The notes beneath the pieces are model-generated. The model searched no databases. It was not told the origin of the DNA and saw only the letters and a program-made list of their open reading frames with translations. From the NCBI RefSeq assembly GCF_950066645.1, contig NZ_CATMFB010000007.1, positions 1 to 64,000 of the forward strand: DNA of 64,000 nt, given 5' to 3'. Below, piece by piece: positions 52,501-58,349 of this stretch. The translations under genes were made by a program, and so were the position numbers. The DNA comes from an uncultured Thalassolituus sp. (GTDB lineage Bacteria > Pseudomonadota > Gammaproteobacteria > Pseudomonadales > Oceanobacteraceae). Within the stretch, counting starts at the first letter, position 1. Every line of letters starts with the position of its first letter.

Positions 52501-52797
52501 ACCTACGTCTTTACCCTGGAAGAGAACGGAGATTCTATTCAGGTCAGCCGCGAAAACTCGACAGAGAATGCGATGACGCTCTATCTCTCAGGAGCAACCG
52601 GCTATATCTATGGCGGGGATACTCTGGTGGGTACTGCACACTTGGGTAACAGTCAGGATGGTCTGCAGCTGAGTCTGGTGGATGGTTCCATTCAGACCTA
52701 TCCGAACGCGAATCCAGACCCAATGGCGGGCTTGCAGGACTTCCTGGACTTCCTCCAGGTGCTGATCCCACCGGCGGAGGAAACCGCAGCGCCTTAA
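40543..52797 (+). CDS. Giant Ig/cadherin-like repeat lipoprotein (putative adhesin)
   Basis: 4084 residues from TTG 40543. MSHLRSAFLLPLVVAIAAC is a lipoprotein signal with lipobox I-A-A-C and Ser at +2, which predicts outer-membrane sorting; six Gly follow. About 35 domains of 85-115 residues run to residue 3275. Two kinds alternate: P (ATEDE-Y-Y, APEGMTI, ITWTP, QSFTITV; He_PIG-like) and B (TxDED, LTWSI, NGTA, YTPxxDYNGxDSF, VSDG; cadherin-like/tandem-95). Nearly all joints read NDAPVIT. The calcium-type Asp residues (ATDADGD) recur. The last 808 residues begin with a carboxypeptidase-regulatory-like fold (GRAVKGVLANADV, DANGYFGF) and are otherwise unrecognised, with ten Cys in five local pairs. 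Likely a cell-surface adhesin or biofilm protein; the partner is unknown. A terminator follows. Confidence 0.88.
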   Translation: MSHLRSAFLLPLVVAIAACSGGGGGGSDDTDDTGTPGVEDPGTAPSLTLAITSEPELTATEDLRWTYQVETELSDNLTFTLLQAPAGMTIDEDGLIVWVPDGTITSADVVLAVGYVNGTDIRGNTQSFTLTVNPVNDKPEFITLADDLPLTAVAGTVFSYQFDVSDPDDANNGTDLTFAVELPYVSSTPEEYGVAISPTGLLTWQVPASPNLLLRWTGLRIRVTVTDGQEDWKTSLVAVPSLAWNLKVVESNEAPVINTEVLPAATEDLLYSVALDVTDIAGTEEDGTPIDDDLSFSLTDAPEGMTISSEGVITWTPGESGSSESYSETVTVVVQDGLELGVEPVSRTYELTVNPVNDAPVINSTPRGTALLGDVYRAQLDFSDSDDAAEDLTFSVVSGPEGMTISAAGLIEWTPVAEGTVTAEVMVADGGEDGTVPASVSWSIVVDDNNEPPVIAQGADISLTTDEDTAVELRLTATDADEDDLTWTVSVAPENGTAGVSGIGLAGYVPNANFNGTDSFEITVTDGIASASVAVTVTVTAVNDAPVITSSPVTTATEDEAYSYTLTATDAENDVLEWSLSTAPEGMMIDPATGVISWIPAGDTASESVVVMVADDSASTTQSFTVVVTQINDAPVFITDAVTDATEDTQYVYSAVAEDDDGDTLTYSLVEGPEGMQMNAQSGRLTWTPAEGETSADVIIAVTDDTVTVEQSFTVTVAAVNDAPVITEGAAIALAATEDTEALITLNATDIESDELTWSVGREAANGTVTASGTGTSIQVSYLPAPDFAGQDSFSVVVSDNDLTAEITVNVTVAAVNDVPVIISVARTEATEDVAYEYDVNAMDADGDTLTYALASVVEGMTIDAQTGVISWTPTEGVTSAAVEVTVSDTQLSASQSFTVNVTAVNDAPVITSVAVLSATEGEEYRYQATATDVDSESLSWSLSQKPAGMTVDPATGLITWTPANGVTTAAVTLVVSDNDKTASQAFTITVEGVNDAPVITEGETASLTTAEDTTAELTLNATDADGNDLTWSIAGQPGKGSASVENGVVTYTPDTDYNGGDLFVVQVSDAELSDSILVTVNVTAVNDAPVITSAAKTAAVEGEEYSYQVTTNDVDGDAVTLTLTTAPEGMSMTAQGLITWTPGNGVTSAQVVVTAADAAIEVTQSFGVTVTATNDAPVITSTPVTTATEDETYSYDVNATDAEGNTLTYLLTSAPEGMQINSATGEITWTPGEGVSGATVVVTVSDSLDQTTQSFDITVTAVNDAPVITEGESIALSASEDTAAELQLNATDVDSSELTWAIASNPANGSATVVAGLVTYTPDTDYTGEDSFTVSVSDGEFTDVITVNVTVGGTNDAPVITSEALLEATEDELYEYTVTATDADGDDLSFSLTQAPEGMAISSEGQITWTPVEGMTEASVTVQVSDSTATVTQSFTIAVAAVNDAPEITSQAVTTASEDAEYRYSVTAVDVDGDELIFSLETAPEGMVISDTGVITWTPENGVTSAEVTVVVSDRVLSVSQSFSITVNAENDAPVIDQGESTALTLDEDNRAGMVLTATDIDGDELTWSISVGAENGTATVNAGEVSYTPAANFYGSDVFTVTVSDETLSDSILVEVTINSVNDAPVFSNVASTSAVEGSQYRYAAAVTDADDANNGTDLIFTLVTAPEGMEVSSTGVVTWTPANGVTSADVSLQVEDGREDDAIPAVQSWTITVGGVNDAPVITSVAPTEATEDVLYQYAVQVTDPDDDNNGTDLTFTLVSAPEGMTVSSMGLIEWTPANGVESANVIVRVADGGESGVEPVNQSWTITVTPVNDAPVISDQPFAIETSEDVAGSVTLVAEDIDSETLTWTITGEPANGSASFEGALLTYTPDTDYSGTDNITVQVSDGELSDSVTVSVQVNETNDAPVITSAAVTSATEDEAYGYTVTATDADGDALSFALQVAPEGMTINGETGAITWTPVNGVASANVTVNVTDEVDTVSQSFTITVEAVNDAPVITSEAVTTATEDVQYRYEVVATDVDSEDLTYTLTDAPEGMVIDSQGVITWTPENGVESGAVTLVVSDGFLSATQQFTVVVTATNDAPEITQGEAITLNADEDGETSTTLTATDADGDDLTWSISTEPSNGIATVEGGAVSYTPAANFNGEDSFVVRVADESAADTITVTVVVAAANDAPVITSVAVTAATEDELYRYQVTASDVDNDALTFTLATAPEGMTMSAAGLIEWTPANGVSSGAVTVSVSDDVETVTQSFEVTVRATNDAPVFVSSPVTTAREDETYTYDVNATDADGNELSYSLLSAPEGMTIDPASGVITWTPLEGVTGAAVVVQVTDGIAPVTQDYSIDVEAVNDAPVITGLPLSITTDEDNAGSLSLTATDAEGADLSWSIGSNATHGNAVVSGSSVTYTPAADYNGEDSFTVSVSDGSLTDTVIVSVNVAAANDAPVITSEALLEATEDEAYSYSVAANDVDGDDITFTLSAKPDGMTISDEGVIAWTPAEGVTSAAVTVVASDTALSASQSFTITVIAVNDAPVITSEPVTAAAEDTQYEYSVVATDAENDELTYELTEAPEGMAINTAGLITWTPENGVSSASVTVVVSDNALSVTQSFTITVSAENDAPVIAGAATRAITTDEDVAAALTLSASDVDSEELTWSISSAAAHGNATVSAGEVSYTPAADYNGNDTFTVSVSDGSLSDSVVVNVTVNAVADAPVITEGETTARTTEEDVVLTFALNATDADAGDTLTWGIQAPAEMGLVAVSGTGTSQTVSYTPASNFNGNDSFVVRVSDGSDLTDTIRVNVSVSAVNDLPVITTTAVTEATEGEAYSYEPAATDADNDTLSWNVSRAPASMTVNPDTGALSWTPANGDTSAVVDLVVSDASGSTTQTFTISVVAVNDAPVITQGATVAVTMSEDGSPQAFALVLNATDVDSSAAELQWSVSSDASNGSASVSGTGTSKTVSYTPTTGYVGTDSFEVTVSDGTAEDKITVNVTIESVNAAPVIDQGESTTVTLDEDDSATLNLTATDADGDTLTWSVVTGVTNGGLNVNPDTGVVIYVPAENFHGTDSFTVRVSDGDLTDEIAVSVTVTSINDVPVITQGSSINVEVAEDGEVEVNLSATDADGDDLTWSLLSGAQNGVIIWEGSQFNYSPAIDFNGDDSFSVQVSDGTATGSATINVTVTAVNDAPFVTSEAVTTATEYQAYRYDVVASDAENDTISFSLTTAPAGMQIDGTTGAISWMPEASGDFDVVVAVSDSVDADSQSFTINVAAEPAVAGRAVKGVLANADVEAAVYTGLVDGEHTWSVIGTTVTDANGYFGFDLAPQSAPVRVRVTTNIESTMVCDTPSGCLLAPFANFGDSGAPAEGLTLDTIVSGADFAGAVAVTPMTNMAANWLESFPQALDDNNVLLALRRMAKLIGFADESWVHHRMVDITNSFERAYGLNSDEEVVRHALFAAALQETAITESVSIDTVSRNIGLIFGVLGGQMPLKSGVVDVSSLNLEDGTTEVSYTGFDTIVANAKTVAAYVNSGELDSMIAGFDSLVTSWTPDADPAVCLSGDPELDRTECRNVTTIAEATGYNATDFARAMAPINVAAGYYADATAAENALGDRANRDLGWLYADATAQENTANMLAGFSAMLGKGLDVAVCVPQRNALISQNCTVSFTAPEDPEAADFSSLSLAIVKPSFTSNRCDRDNDLCEFRVTGTAEGQTFNVSGYAYDIRDLLGGSTGGGFDPEGGLSMCYSGTITNSTATLQLSNTCLNLDVSQSPPELLDDFADFTLADYGAIQTENSNANNALTALIGNIRLKVSLRGAMSFTSQNSSIGAYSLSNLDTSFFFDRVEVNNATPVEERPDGVTYYNSLEDASVFIFETNTLSRTNSWGETSSSIAGTPMFLLKLDDTTTLTTLGRTDNVGVPPIVASTDAEVAGLEPILDVAKQYALSFIDSTQAAPTPDWEALLAEVQAGLTYSGTVTRTIEESSGDKTYVFTLEENGDSIQVSRENSTENAMTLYLSGATGYIYGGDTLVGTAHLGNSQDGLQLSLVDGSIQTYPNANPDPMAGLQDFLDFLQVLIPPAEETAAP
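41890..48399 (+). repeat. Higher-order B-P-P super-repeat in the giant lipoprotein (8 units)
   Basis: B-type domains start at about 41890, 42703, 43525, 44332, 45136, 45988, 46792, 47599 and 48400, each followed by exactly two P-type domains. The spacing is 801-852 bp (267-284 residues). Eight complete B-P-P triplets run without exception; outside this block the order is irregular (P-P-P-P before, B-B-P-B-B-B-P after). Confidence 0.85.
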
Positions 52798-52818
52798 GCT
52801 AGGAAAAGGCAACCAATC

Positions 52819-52848
52819 AAAAGGCCACGCGATGCGTGGCCTTTTTTT
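52819..52848 (+). terminator. Rho-independent terminator after the giant lipoprotein gene
   Basis: AAGGCCACGC (52821-52830) pairs perfectly with GCGTGGCCTT (52834-52843) around a 3-base loop, followed by seven T. Confidence 0.95.
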
Positions 52849-52910
52849 GTAAGGTCTGTGCGCACCGTCCGACTACTGCATAAATGGTTAAATCAGGATG
52901 TTTCCCGGCT

Positions 52911-53375
52911 ATGTCGCTTACCTTTACCGATCTGAACAGCATAGATCTCAATGCTCTGACCCGCTTGCTGAATTCTGTACAGGTGCGGACGCACCTTGTC
53001 GATCATCCTGAATTTACGGAAGCGACTACCCGGGAGTGGGTGGCCTCTAAACTAGCCCTTGAAGCCAGTGGTAAGGGGAGGATCAAAGCCGTATTGAAAG
53101 GGGGACAGCTGGCGGGCTGGTGTGGTGTGCAGCCAGACGAGCAGGGATGTGAACTTGCTCTGGTTCTGGCCCCGGATTTCTGGGGGATCGGACCGGCAAT
53201 ATTCAGGCAACTGATGATCTGGGCGGGGGAGCTGGGGCATCAGACCGCCAGAATTCATCTGTTGGAAACCCGCAAAGTCTATAAAACGTTGAGGCGGATG
53301 GCAGACTCTGTCTGCGAAACAGAACTGATGGGAAGAAAATTCACGACCTACGAACTGAACTGTCAGGTCGTGTGA
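52911..53375 (+). CDS. GNAT-like acetyltransferase domain protein
   Basis: 154 residues from ATG 52911 (MSLTFTDL). The middle (LAGWCGVQPDEQGCELALVLAPDFWGIG, given in part) looks like the acetyl-CoA-binding beta4-alpha3 part of the GNAT fold, although the usual Q/RxxGxG/A loop is weak (FWGIGPAIF). An in-frame ATG at 52884 lacks ribosome-site support; AGGA lies 12 bases before 52911, which is also poor, so the start is uncertain. Substrate unknown. Confidence 0.65.
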   Translation: MSLTFTDLNSIDLNALTRLLNSVQVRTHLVDHPEFTEATTREWVASKLALEASGKGRIKAVLKGGQLAGWCGVQPDEQGCELALVLAPDFWGIGPAIFRQLMIWAGELGHQTARIHLLETRKVYKTLRRMADSVCETELMGRKFTTYELNCQVV

Positions 53376-53388
53376 CCTTCGTATAACT

Positions 53389-53604
53389 TTAATTTGCTTC
53401 GCTGATCTGAGCTTTTAACGCTTTCTGCTGCTGTTCATATTTGGCGAGCTTGATCTGCTCCTTCTCTATCATTGCGGCAGGAACACGAGCGATAAAGCCG
53501 TCGTTCTGAAGCTTGTTGGTGATACGCTGAATCTCCTCTTCCAGGCGATCAACTTCGCTCTGAAGTTGAGAAACGTCCTGGGTTTGAGCGGTAGCGTCAG
53601 ACAT
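53389..53604 (-). CDS. Free-standing valyl-tRNA synthetase C-terminal arm-like protein
   Basis: 71 residues. The sequence matches the coiled-coil tRNA-binding arm found at the C-terminus of ValS: LQSEVDRLEEEIQRI, NKLQNDGFIARVPAAMIEKE, KLAKYEQQQKALKAQI (ValS has a similar FVARAPxxVIxKE centre). There is no synthetase body beside it. GGAGGT lies 8 bases before the ATG, so it is translated on its own. It may bind tRNA or another RNA; this is inference from the family. Confidence 0.8.
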   Translation of the reverse strand: MSDATAQTQDVSQLQSEVDRLEEEIQRITNKLQNDGFIARVPAAMIEKEQIKLAKYEQQQKALKAQISEAN

Positions 53605-53671
53605 AGTAATTACCTCCGTGTGGGAATTGCAGTCGCGTTAACACCTTAAGTGTAGACGCTTTCCGGAGGTT

Positions 53672-53706
53672 TGCCTGACAATCCGGATAAAGCCGGATGC
53701 CAGGCA
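53672..53706. other. Long stem-loop downstream of azoR
   Basis: TGCCTG (53672-53677) pairs with CAGGCA (53701-53706) and, inside it, ATCCGG (53681-53686) with CCGGAT (53693-53698). There is no T-tract on either strand. It lies between azoR and the ValS-arm gene and may end or stabilise the azoR message. Confidence 0.4.
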
Positions 53707-53753
53707 TCAGAAGCAGGTTTGAGGAGGGTTCAGAACACGTCCGTCACCCTTGC

Positions 53754-54332
53754 TCAGGCGACTTCTGAAATGTCCTGTTCTGCTTTCGCTGCTTTTGTCT
53801 CGTCCAGCATCAGGCCGCTACTGTCGATAAAGCTGACATCAGTAATACCGATGAAGCCCAGAACATGCCTCAGGTAGCCACTGATAAAGTCGTACTCAGA
53901 GCCCAGTACCGTGCCACCTGAGGTTACGACTATGTAGGCCTTTTTACCGGTCAGCAGACCTTCCGGTCCGTTTTCTGTATAGCGGAAGGTCTCACGCGCA
54001 CGGGCAATCATATCGATCCAGGCCTTCAGTGCCGCAGGCACATGGAAGTTGTAGACCGGGGCGGTAATCACCAGCGTATCGGCCTCCCGCAGCTCCTGAA
54101 CCAGCGCATCAGATTTCGCGAGAGCCGCTTTCTGAGCGTCGGTACGGTCTGCCGGGTCAGTGAAGTTGGCACCGATCCAGGCTTCGTTAATCAGATCGAT
54201 GCCCTTTGCGAGGTCGCGTTCAGTGATAGTGCTATCCGCAGTCGCGAGTCTGGCGACCAGTTTGTCTGCAAGTACCCGGCTTACGGAACCTTCGTTTCTC
54301 ATGCTGGCATCAACGCGAAGAATATGTGTCAT
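53754..54332 (-). CDS. azoR: FMN-dependent NADH-azoreductase
   Basis: 192-residue flavodoxin-fold quinone/azo reductase. The N-terminal phosphate-loop region (ILRVDASMRNEGSVSR), TLVITAPVYNFHVPAALKAWID and the FMN loop VVTSGGTVLGSEYDFIS are intact. It reduces quinones and azo compounds with NADH, protecting against thiol and quinone stress. It is divergent from a LysR gene with a palindromic operator candidate between them, the common arrangement for a regulated azoreductase. Confidence 0.95.
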   Translation of the reverse strand: MTHILRVDASMRNEGSVSRVLADKLVARLATADSTITERDLAKGIDLINEAWIGANFTDPADRTDAQKAALAKSDALVQELREADTLVITAPVYNFHVPAALKAWIDMIARARETFRYTENGPEGLLTGKKAYIVVTSGGTVLGSEYDFISGYLRHVLGFIGITDVSFIDSSGLMLDETKAAKAEQDISEVA

Positions 54333-54419
54333 GTCTGGACTCCTTGTGTCTCAGTAGTGAATGACACCAGAATATTCCTGCACGTATTCCAGAAAAATAC
54401 CGTAGTATTCAAAATATTA

Positions 54420-54434
54420 TTCTGAAAATCAGAA
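54420..54434. promoter_or_regulatory. LysR-type operator candidate between azoR and its regulator
   Basis: TTCTGA-AAA-TCAGAA is a perfect 15-bp palindrome that contains T-N11-A, the LysR box pattern. It lies 19 bases before the LysR start and about 90 bases from azoR, in an AT-rich gap. Confidence 0.55.
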
Positions 54435-54453
54435 ATATAAGGTGGGTAGCAGA

Positions 54454-55389
54454 GTGAATGAGCTCGAAGAAGTCCGTGTGTTTGTCACGCTGGTGGAGTG
54501 CCACAGCGCTTCGAAAGCGGCTGAGAAGCTCGGTGTGGCAAACTCTGCCATCAGTCGCCGGATGAAGGCACTCGAAGAGCGCCTGGGGGTTCAGTTGCTT
54601 CAGCGAACCACCCGGACTATGCATCTGACGGATGACGGCCAGTTATTCTACGACCGTTGCCGTAAGTTACTGGACGACTGGAACGAGGCTGAGCAGGAGG
54701 TTATGCAGTCTGTCTCTACACTGCGAGGCAACATCAGAATATCGATGCCGCTGAGTCTGGGAATCCTCCATCTGGCCCCTGTTATCAGTGACTTCATGGC
54801 AATGCATCCAGAGGTGACTGTCAATTTTGATCTCTCTGACCGACGTGTTGACCTGGTCGAAGACGGTTTCGATCTTGTGTTCCGGATTGGCCACCTGGAA
54901 GATTCGACGCTGATTGCGCGACGGGTTACCCGTGTGCGCCACATGGTTTACTGCTCTGCGGAATTTGAGAAAAAGCACGGGCCGTTTCATCATCCCGATG
55001 ATCTCACAGGGATACCTGCGCTGGGTTACAGCAACCTGCGTCACCCCGGACGTTGGCCGTACCGAAGCCCGACGGGTGAAGAAGGGGAGGTACGCCTCAG
55101 CCCGACGATACTTTCTAACAATGGAGAAGCGCTGATCTCGGTGGCCGAGCGCGGCTTAGGAGCGGGCTGCCAGCCCACTTTCACACTTCATGATGCATTT
55201 TCTGAGGGGCGCCTGATTCCCATATTGCAGGAATACGAGTGGTTTGGGATGAATCTGTACGCGGTGTACCCGCGTTCACGTCATCTTTCCCGGCGCATTC
55301 GTACTCTCATCGACTACGTGATTGAACGCCTCGGGAAAGAACCGTATTGGGACGAATGTCTCAGCTGCGGATCATCGTCTCAGCGGTAA
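54454..55389 (+). CDS. LysR-family transcriptional regulator (putative azoR regulator)
   Basis: 311 residues from GTG 54454 (NELEEVRVFV), with AAGGTGG upstream; the GTG at 54442 lies within that site and the nearby ATG is out of frame. The helix-turn-helix covers about residues 17-45 (SASKAAEKLGVANSAISRRMKALEE, shown in part) and the effector domain follows. It belongs to the CrgA/AaeR-like LysR group that often controls a divergent reductase. Its end overlaps the convergent yegD-like gene by 10 bases. Confidence 0.9.
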   Translation: MNELEEVRVFVTLVECHSASKAAEKLGVANSAISRRMKALEERLGVQLLQRTTRTMHLTDDGQLFYDRCRKLLDDWNEAEQEVMQSVSTLRGNIRISMPLSLGILHLAPVISDFMAMHPEVTVNFDLSDRRVDLVEDGFDLVFRIGHLEDSTLIARRVTRVRHMVYCSAEFEKKHGPFHHPDDLTGIPALGYSNLRHPGRWPYRSPTGEEGEVRLSPTILSNNGEALISVAERGLGAGCQPTFTLHDAFSEGRLIPILQEYEWFGMNLYAVYPRSRHLSRRIRTLIDYVIERLGKEPYWDECLSCGSSSQR

Positions 55390-55398
55390 ATCCGCTGA
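55380..55398. terminator. Shared hairpin over two convergent stop codons
   Basis: TCAGCGG (55380-55386) pairs perfectly with CCGCTGA (55392-55398) around TAAAT. It contains both the LysR stop (TAA, 55387-55389) and the yegD stop (TGA on the minus strand, 55380-55382). No T-tract, so intrinsic termination is unproven. Confidence 0.45.
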
Positions 55399-56738
55399 GC
55401 CCATTCCGTCAGCCCGGACACCACACTACCGAAGTGGTCGCCGTCCAGTAATGGAAGATCACCAATCACCTGGCTGACCGCCTCACGGATGACCGGAGAC
55501 TTCGCGCTCCCTCCCGTCACAAAGATCAGATCAGGAGTTACCCCTGCCTGATCAATCGCTTCCTGCATCAGAGCAATGATACGTTCTAACGGTCGTTCGA
55601 TCGCGTCGGCCAGTTCAGCGCGGGAAATGTCGGTGCTCAGGGCTTTCTCAACAAAACCCAGATCAACGTGGGTGGAGTCGTTGTCCGACAGGTCGATCTT
55701 TGCATTTTCAGCAAAGCGAACCAGTTGTGGGCTTTGCTTGTTCTTACGTAGTTTAATCAAACGAGCGATCACATCCGGTTCAGTACAGTCACGTTGAAGT
55801 TGCTCCAGATACAGCCCGGTTTCAAGGCTGCTGAAGCGGGTGAGGGCGGAAACATCGTTCGTCGCCACAGCATCCAGAAACGTTTTAGTGGGCATCGGCT
55901 TACCACTTTTAAGTGGCGAGCGCATACCAAACAAAGGCATAAGTTGTTCTGCAGCCAGTCGGATATCCAGATCGTTACCGCCCACACGCTCACCGGTGTG
56001 TGCCAGAAAGTCCGGCGTGCGGTCTTCTTTATTCAGGTGATCCGGCCCCATACGCACCATGGCACAGTCACTGGTACCACCGCCGATATCCACGACCAGC
56101 ACGGTTTTGTTCTCGTCCAGGCGACGCTCAAAACTCAGGCCAGCTGCGATCGGCTCATACTGAAACTCCACACCTGTAAAACCACTGCGCTTGGCAGCGG
56201 TCGTCAGAATAGCCAGTGCCTGCTGGTTACTCTGTTCTGCATTCATACCCTGAAAATTCACCGGGCGGCCAATCACTGTACGGGTCAGCGAGTCACCCAG
56301 GTTCGCCTCAGCACGTCGCTTAATCGTCTGCATCATGGCCGTGACGATATCTTCAAAGAAGCCGACAAACTCAGGGCGAAGACCACTGGCACCCAGAAAA
56401 GATTTGGGTGACTTAACGAAATAGCCTTCCTCTGGGTCTGTAAAGTACTGACGGAATGCTTCATGGCCAACAAACGTCACATCGTCGTCAGGCATAAGAT
56501 CCAGCTCATTGCGGGCACGCAGAGCCATCTGAAGTTGCGGCTTGCGCAGGGCGATAAAGTCGTCGCGACCAGACGTAATGCCGTGGCTGACCTGCTCGGT
56601 GATAAGCTCGCGAGCCAGTGAATAGAGGGCAGATGGCATAAAAGATTTCTCGCCATCGACCGGCAATAGGCGGATATCGCCGTTATCAGCAACGCCGATA
56701 GCGCAGTTAGAAGTGCCGTAGTCGAAACCGCAGATCAT
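55380..56738 (-). CDS. yegD: Hsp70-family protein YegD
   Basis: 452 residues (E. coli YegD 450). An actin-fold ATPase of the Hsp70 superfamily that lacks the peptide-binding domain of DnaK. FDYGTSNCAIGV is the first phosphate loop, VVDIGGGTSDCAMV the second and FVTGGSAKSPVI the adenosine motif. Role unknown; chaperone-like activity is assumed. It overlaps the LysR gene by 10 bases at their stops. Confidence 0.93.
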   Translation of the reverse strand: MICGFDYGTSNCAIGVADNGDIRLLPVDGEKSFMPSALYSLARELITEQVSHGITSGRDDFIALRKPQLQMALRARNELDLMPDDDVTFVGHEAFRQYFTDPEEGYFVKSPKSFLGASGLRPEFVGFFEDIVTAMMQTIKRRAEANLGDSLTRTVIGRPVNFQGMNAEQSNQQALAILTTAAKRSGFTGVEFQYEPIAAGLSFERRLDENKTVLVVDIGGGTSDCAMVRMGPDHLNKEDRTPDFLAHTGERVGGNDLDIRLAAEQLMPLFGMRSPLKSGKPMPTKTFLDAVATNDVSALTRFSSLETGLYLEQLQRDCTEPDVIARLIKLRKNKQSPQLVRFAENAKIDLSDNDSTHVDLGFVEKALSTDISRAELADAIERPLERIIALMQEAIDQAGVTPDLIFVTGGSAKSPVIREAVSQVIGDLPLLDGDHFGSVVSGLTEWAQRIYR

Positions 56739-56853
56739 GGGGCAGCTCTCGTAAAAAAGCGGGAAGGTAGCATAATTCGACGGTAAATTTCAGCTACTGC
56801 GGGGGGCTCAGGTACACTCTGTGTTGGTGGTAAAAGGACTGCGAAGTAGAACA

Positions 56854-57375
56854 ATGCGCACCAAAATTGGCAATTACAAACTCAGGCATGTGAACCGTAA
56901 GCGTAAAGACTGGCGCAGAATAGCACTGACTGAACTCGGGCTGCTTGTGAATGCATGGGTCAGTGCTTTCTTCGTGCCTATGTATTGGCTGGCTGATTCA
57001 AATTACGCTGTCCATGCTGTACTTGGTTCCGCGTTTGTTCTAAGCAGTTTGTGTTGTATTGGCTTATTCCTGATCAGGCATTCAACTTTACGGGAATCGT
57101 CCTGGGTATCGAATATTCCATCAATCATATTCGAAGTCTCGATCGGGATTATCGGCTTCTATTTACTGATGAATTTTCTATTGAAAGGCTATCCGCCGAT
57201 TCTCTTGGTACTACTGCTTGCGTTATATGCTCTGCCTTTTGTTTATGAGTCAGTTCTTCCTCGTCCCGCCGGAAAATCTGAAATATTTGGTTCTTCTATT
57301 GCAGACACCCCAGAGCATATGGATTCTGAACCTGCTTATAAGCAGGGACCGGGTCTAGGTAAAGACGATCGCTGA
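56854..57375 (+). CDS. Membrane protein of unknown function
   Basis: 173 residues with a basic N-terminus (KLRHVNRKRKDWRR) and about four hydrophobic helices (near 32-52, 58-80, 92-115, 118-140), then a polar tail. I do not recognise it. ATG 56854 is the first plausible start; a GTG at 56821 is also in frame. Codons are more A/T-ending than in neighbours, which might reflect recent acquisition or low expression. Confidence 0.6.
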   Translation: MRTKIGNYKLRHVNRKRKDWRRIALTELGLLVNAWVSAFFVPMYWLADSNYAVHAVLGSAFVLSSLCCIGLFLIRHSTLRESSWVSNIPSIIFEVSIGIIGFYLLMNFLLKGYPPILLVLLLALYALPFVYESVLPRPAGKSEIFGSSIADTPEHMDSEPAYKQGPGLGKDDR

Positions 57376-57413
57376 GTAGAATAATCAGCGATCTAATTTA
57401 CGCTGCACTGATT

Positions 57414-58253
57414 TTACAGGCGCTCCATATATACCGACGTTTCAGAAATTACAGAGCCGTGATCATAAAACTCAATCTCAGGGCAGATGTCGCAGTGTGG
57501 GAAAGACAGAATTACCTTTCCGTTATTGAATTCGTATTCCCCACCAATACCGCCTGAAGAGTCCTGACTGGGGGTCTCCGGATAGGTGATTTCATTCGTG
57601 ACGATAAAGCTTCCGTCATTGTTCAGCGTCATCAGCTGGGTTTCCTGACGCACTAGCCGTGAGGTGTCCGGCTGATAGGTACGGATATCGGTATCAAACG
57701 TCAATACTGAGATGTCATCATTCAGCATAAAGTTTTTGTTGTAGTTATCGATCTCATCCACGACAACTTCTGTCATATAGCCGTTGTCACAGTGGACGTT
57801 GTAGCCGGTATATTCGACAGCAGAAAGATCCCAGGTCTGAGGTTCAAGCGTCGCGTAGGCGTCAGCCAGAGCGCTTTCGCCTGTATTCCCTCGGACAGTC
57901 ACTGACGCACCAGGTATATCCCCGATTAATATCAGATCGTCAACGGAAATCCATTTTCTTGGAGTAAGAACTGCTGTGGCTCCTAACTCTTCCGGATCAT
58001 TAAAGCTTGCAAGAAGCATTTCAAAGAAAGAAAGTTCAGTGACATCTTCCTGGTAAAGGTTTCCATCAGCTGAAAATACAAACTCACCAGCGGATACGTC
58101 ATCCATGTCATTGATCGACAGTTCCTGCCAGCGGCCGATAATGCAGCTCTGAATGTCCGTGGCGCGGGTGTCAAATGTCACTTGTTCCTGACCGCCGCAT
58201 GCGGTGAGTAATAGGGAGGCAACAGGTATGGCGAACGCTACTCGCTTGAGCAT
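57414..58253 (-). CDS. Lipoprotein of unknown function
   Basis: 279 residues from ATG 58253 (AGAAGGA 7 bases upstream). The signal peptide ends in lipobox L-T-A-C (MLKRVAFAIPVASLLLTAC), with Gly at +2. Residues 20-279 look beta-rich with several Asp/Asn; four further Cys (QSCIIG, VHCDNG, PHCDICPE) may pair. IIGRWQELSIND, ADGNLYQED and NNDGSFIVTNE are reminiscent of lipocalin-like DUF lipoproteins, which is only a loose likeness. Convergent with the orphan membrane protein. Confidence 0.75.
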   Translation of the reverse strand: MLKRVAFAIPVASLLLTACGGQEQVTFDTRATDIQSCIIGRWQELSINDMDDVSAGEFVFSADGNLYQEDVTELSFFEMLLASFNDPEELGATAVLTPRKWISVDDLILIGDIPGASVTVRGNTGESALADAYATLEPQTWDLSAVEYTGYNVHCDNGYMTEVVVDEIDNYNKNFMLNDDISVLTFDTDIRTYQPDTSRLVRQETQLMTLNNDGSFIVTNEITYPETPSQDSSGGIGGEYEFNNGKVILSFPHCDICPEIEFYDHGSVISETSVYMERL

Positions 58254-58325
58254 AATCAAATCCTTCTGAAAGTATTATTGGAACATCGACTTTAGCGACA
58301 TATCTTCATTTCAGATAGGACAGTG

Positions 58326-58349
58326 AGTGCCGGAATGTTTATCCGGCAC
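58326..58349. terminator. Stem-loop at the end of the molybdopterin oxidoreductase gene
   Basis: AGTGCCGG (58326-58333) pairs perfectly with CCGGCACT (58342-58349) around a 9-base AT-rich loop that contains the stop codon. No T-tract. Confidence 0.5.
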
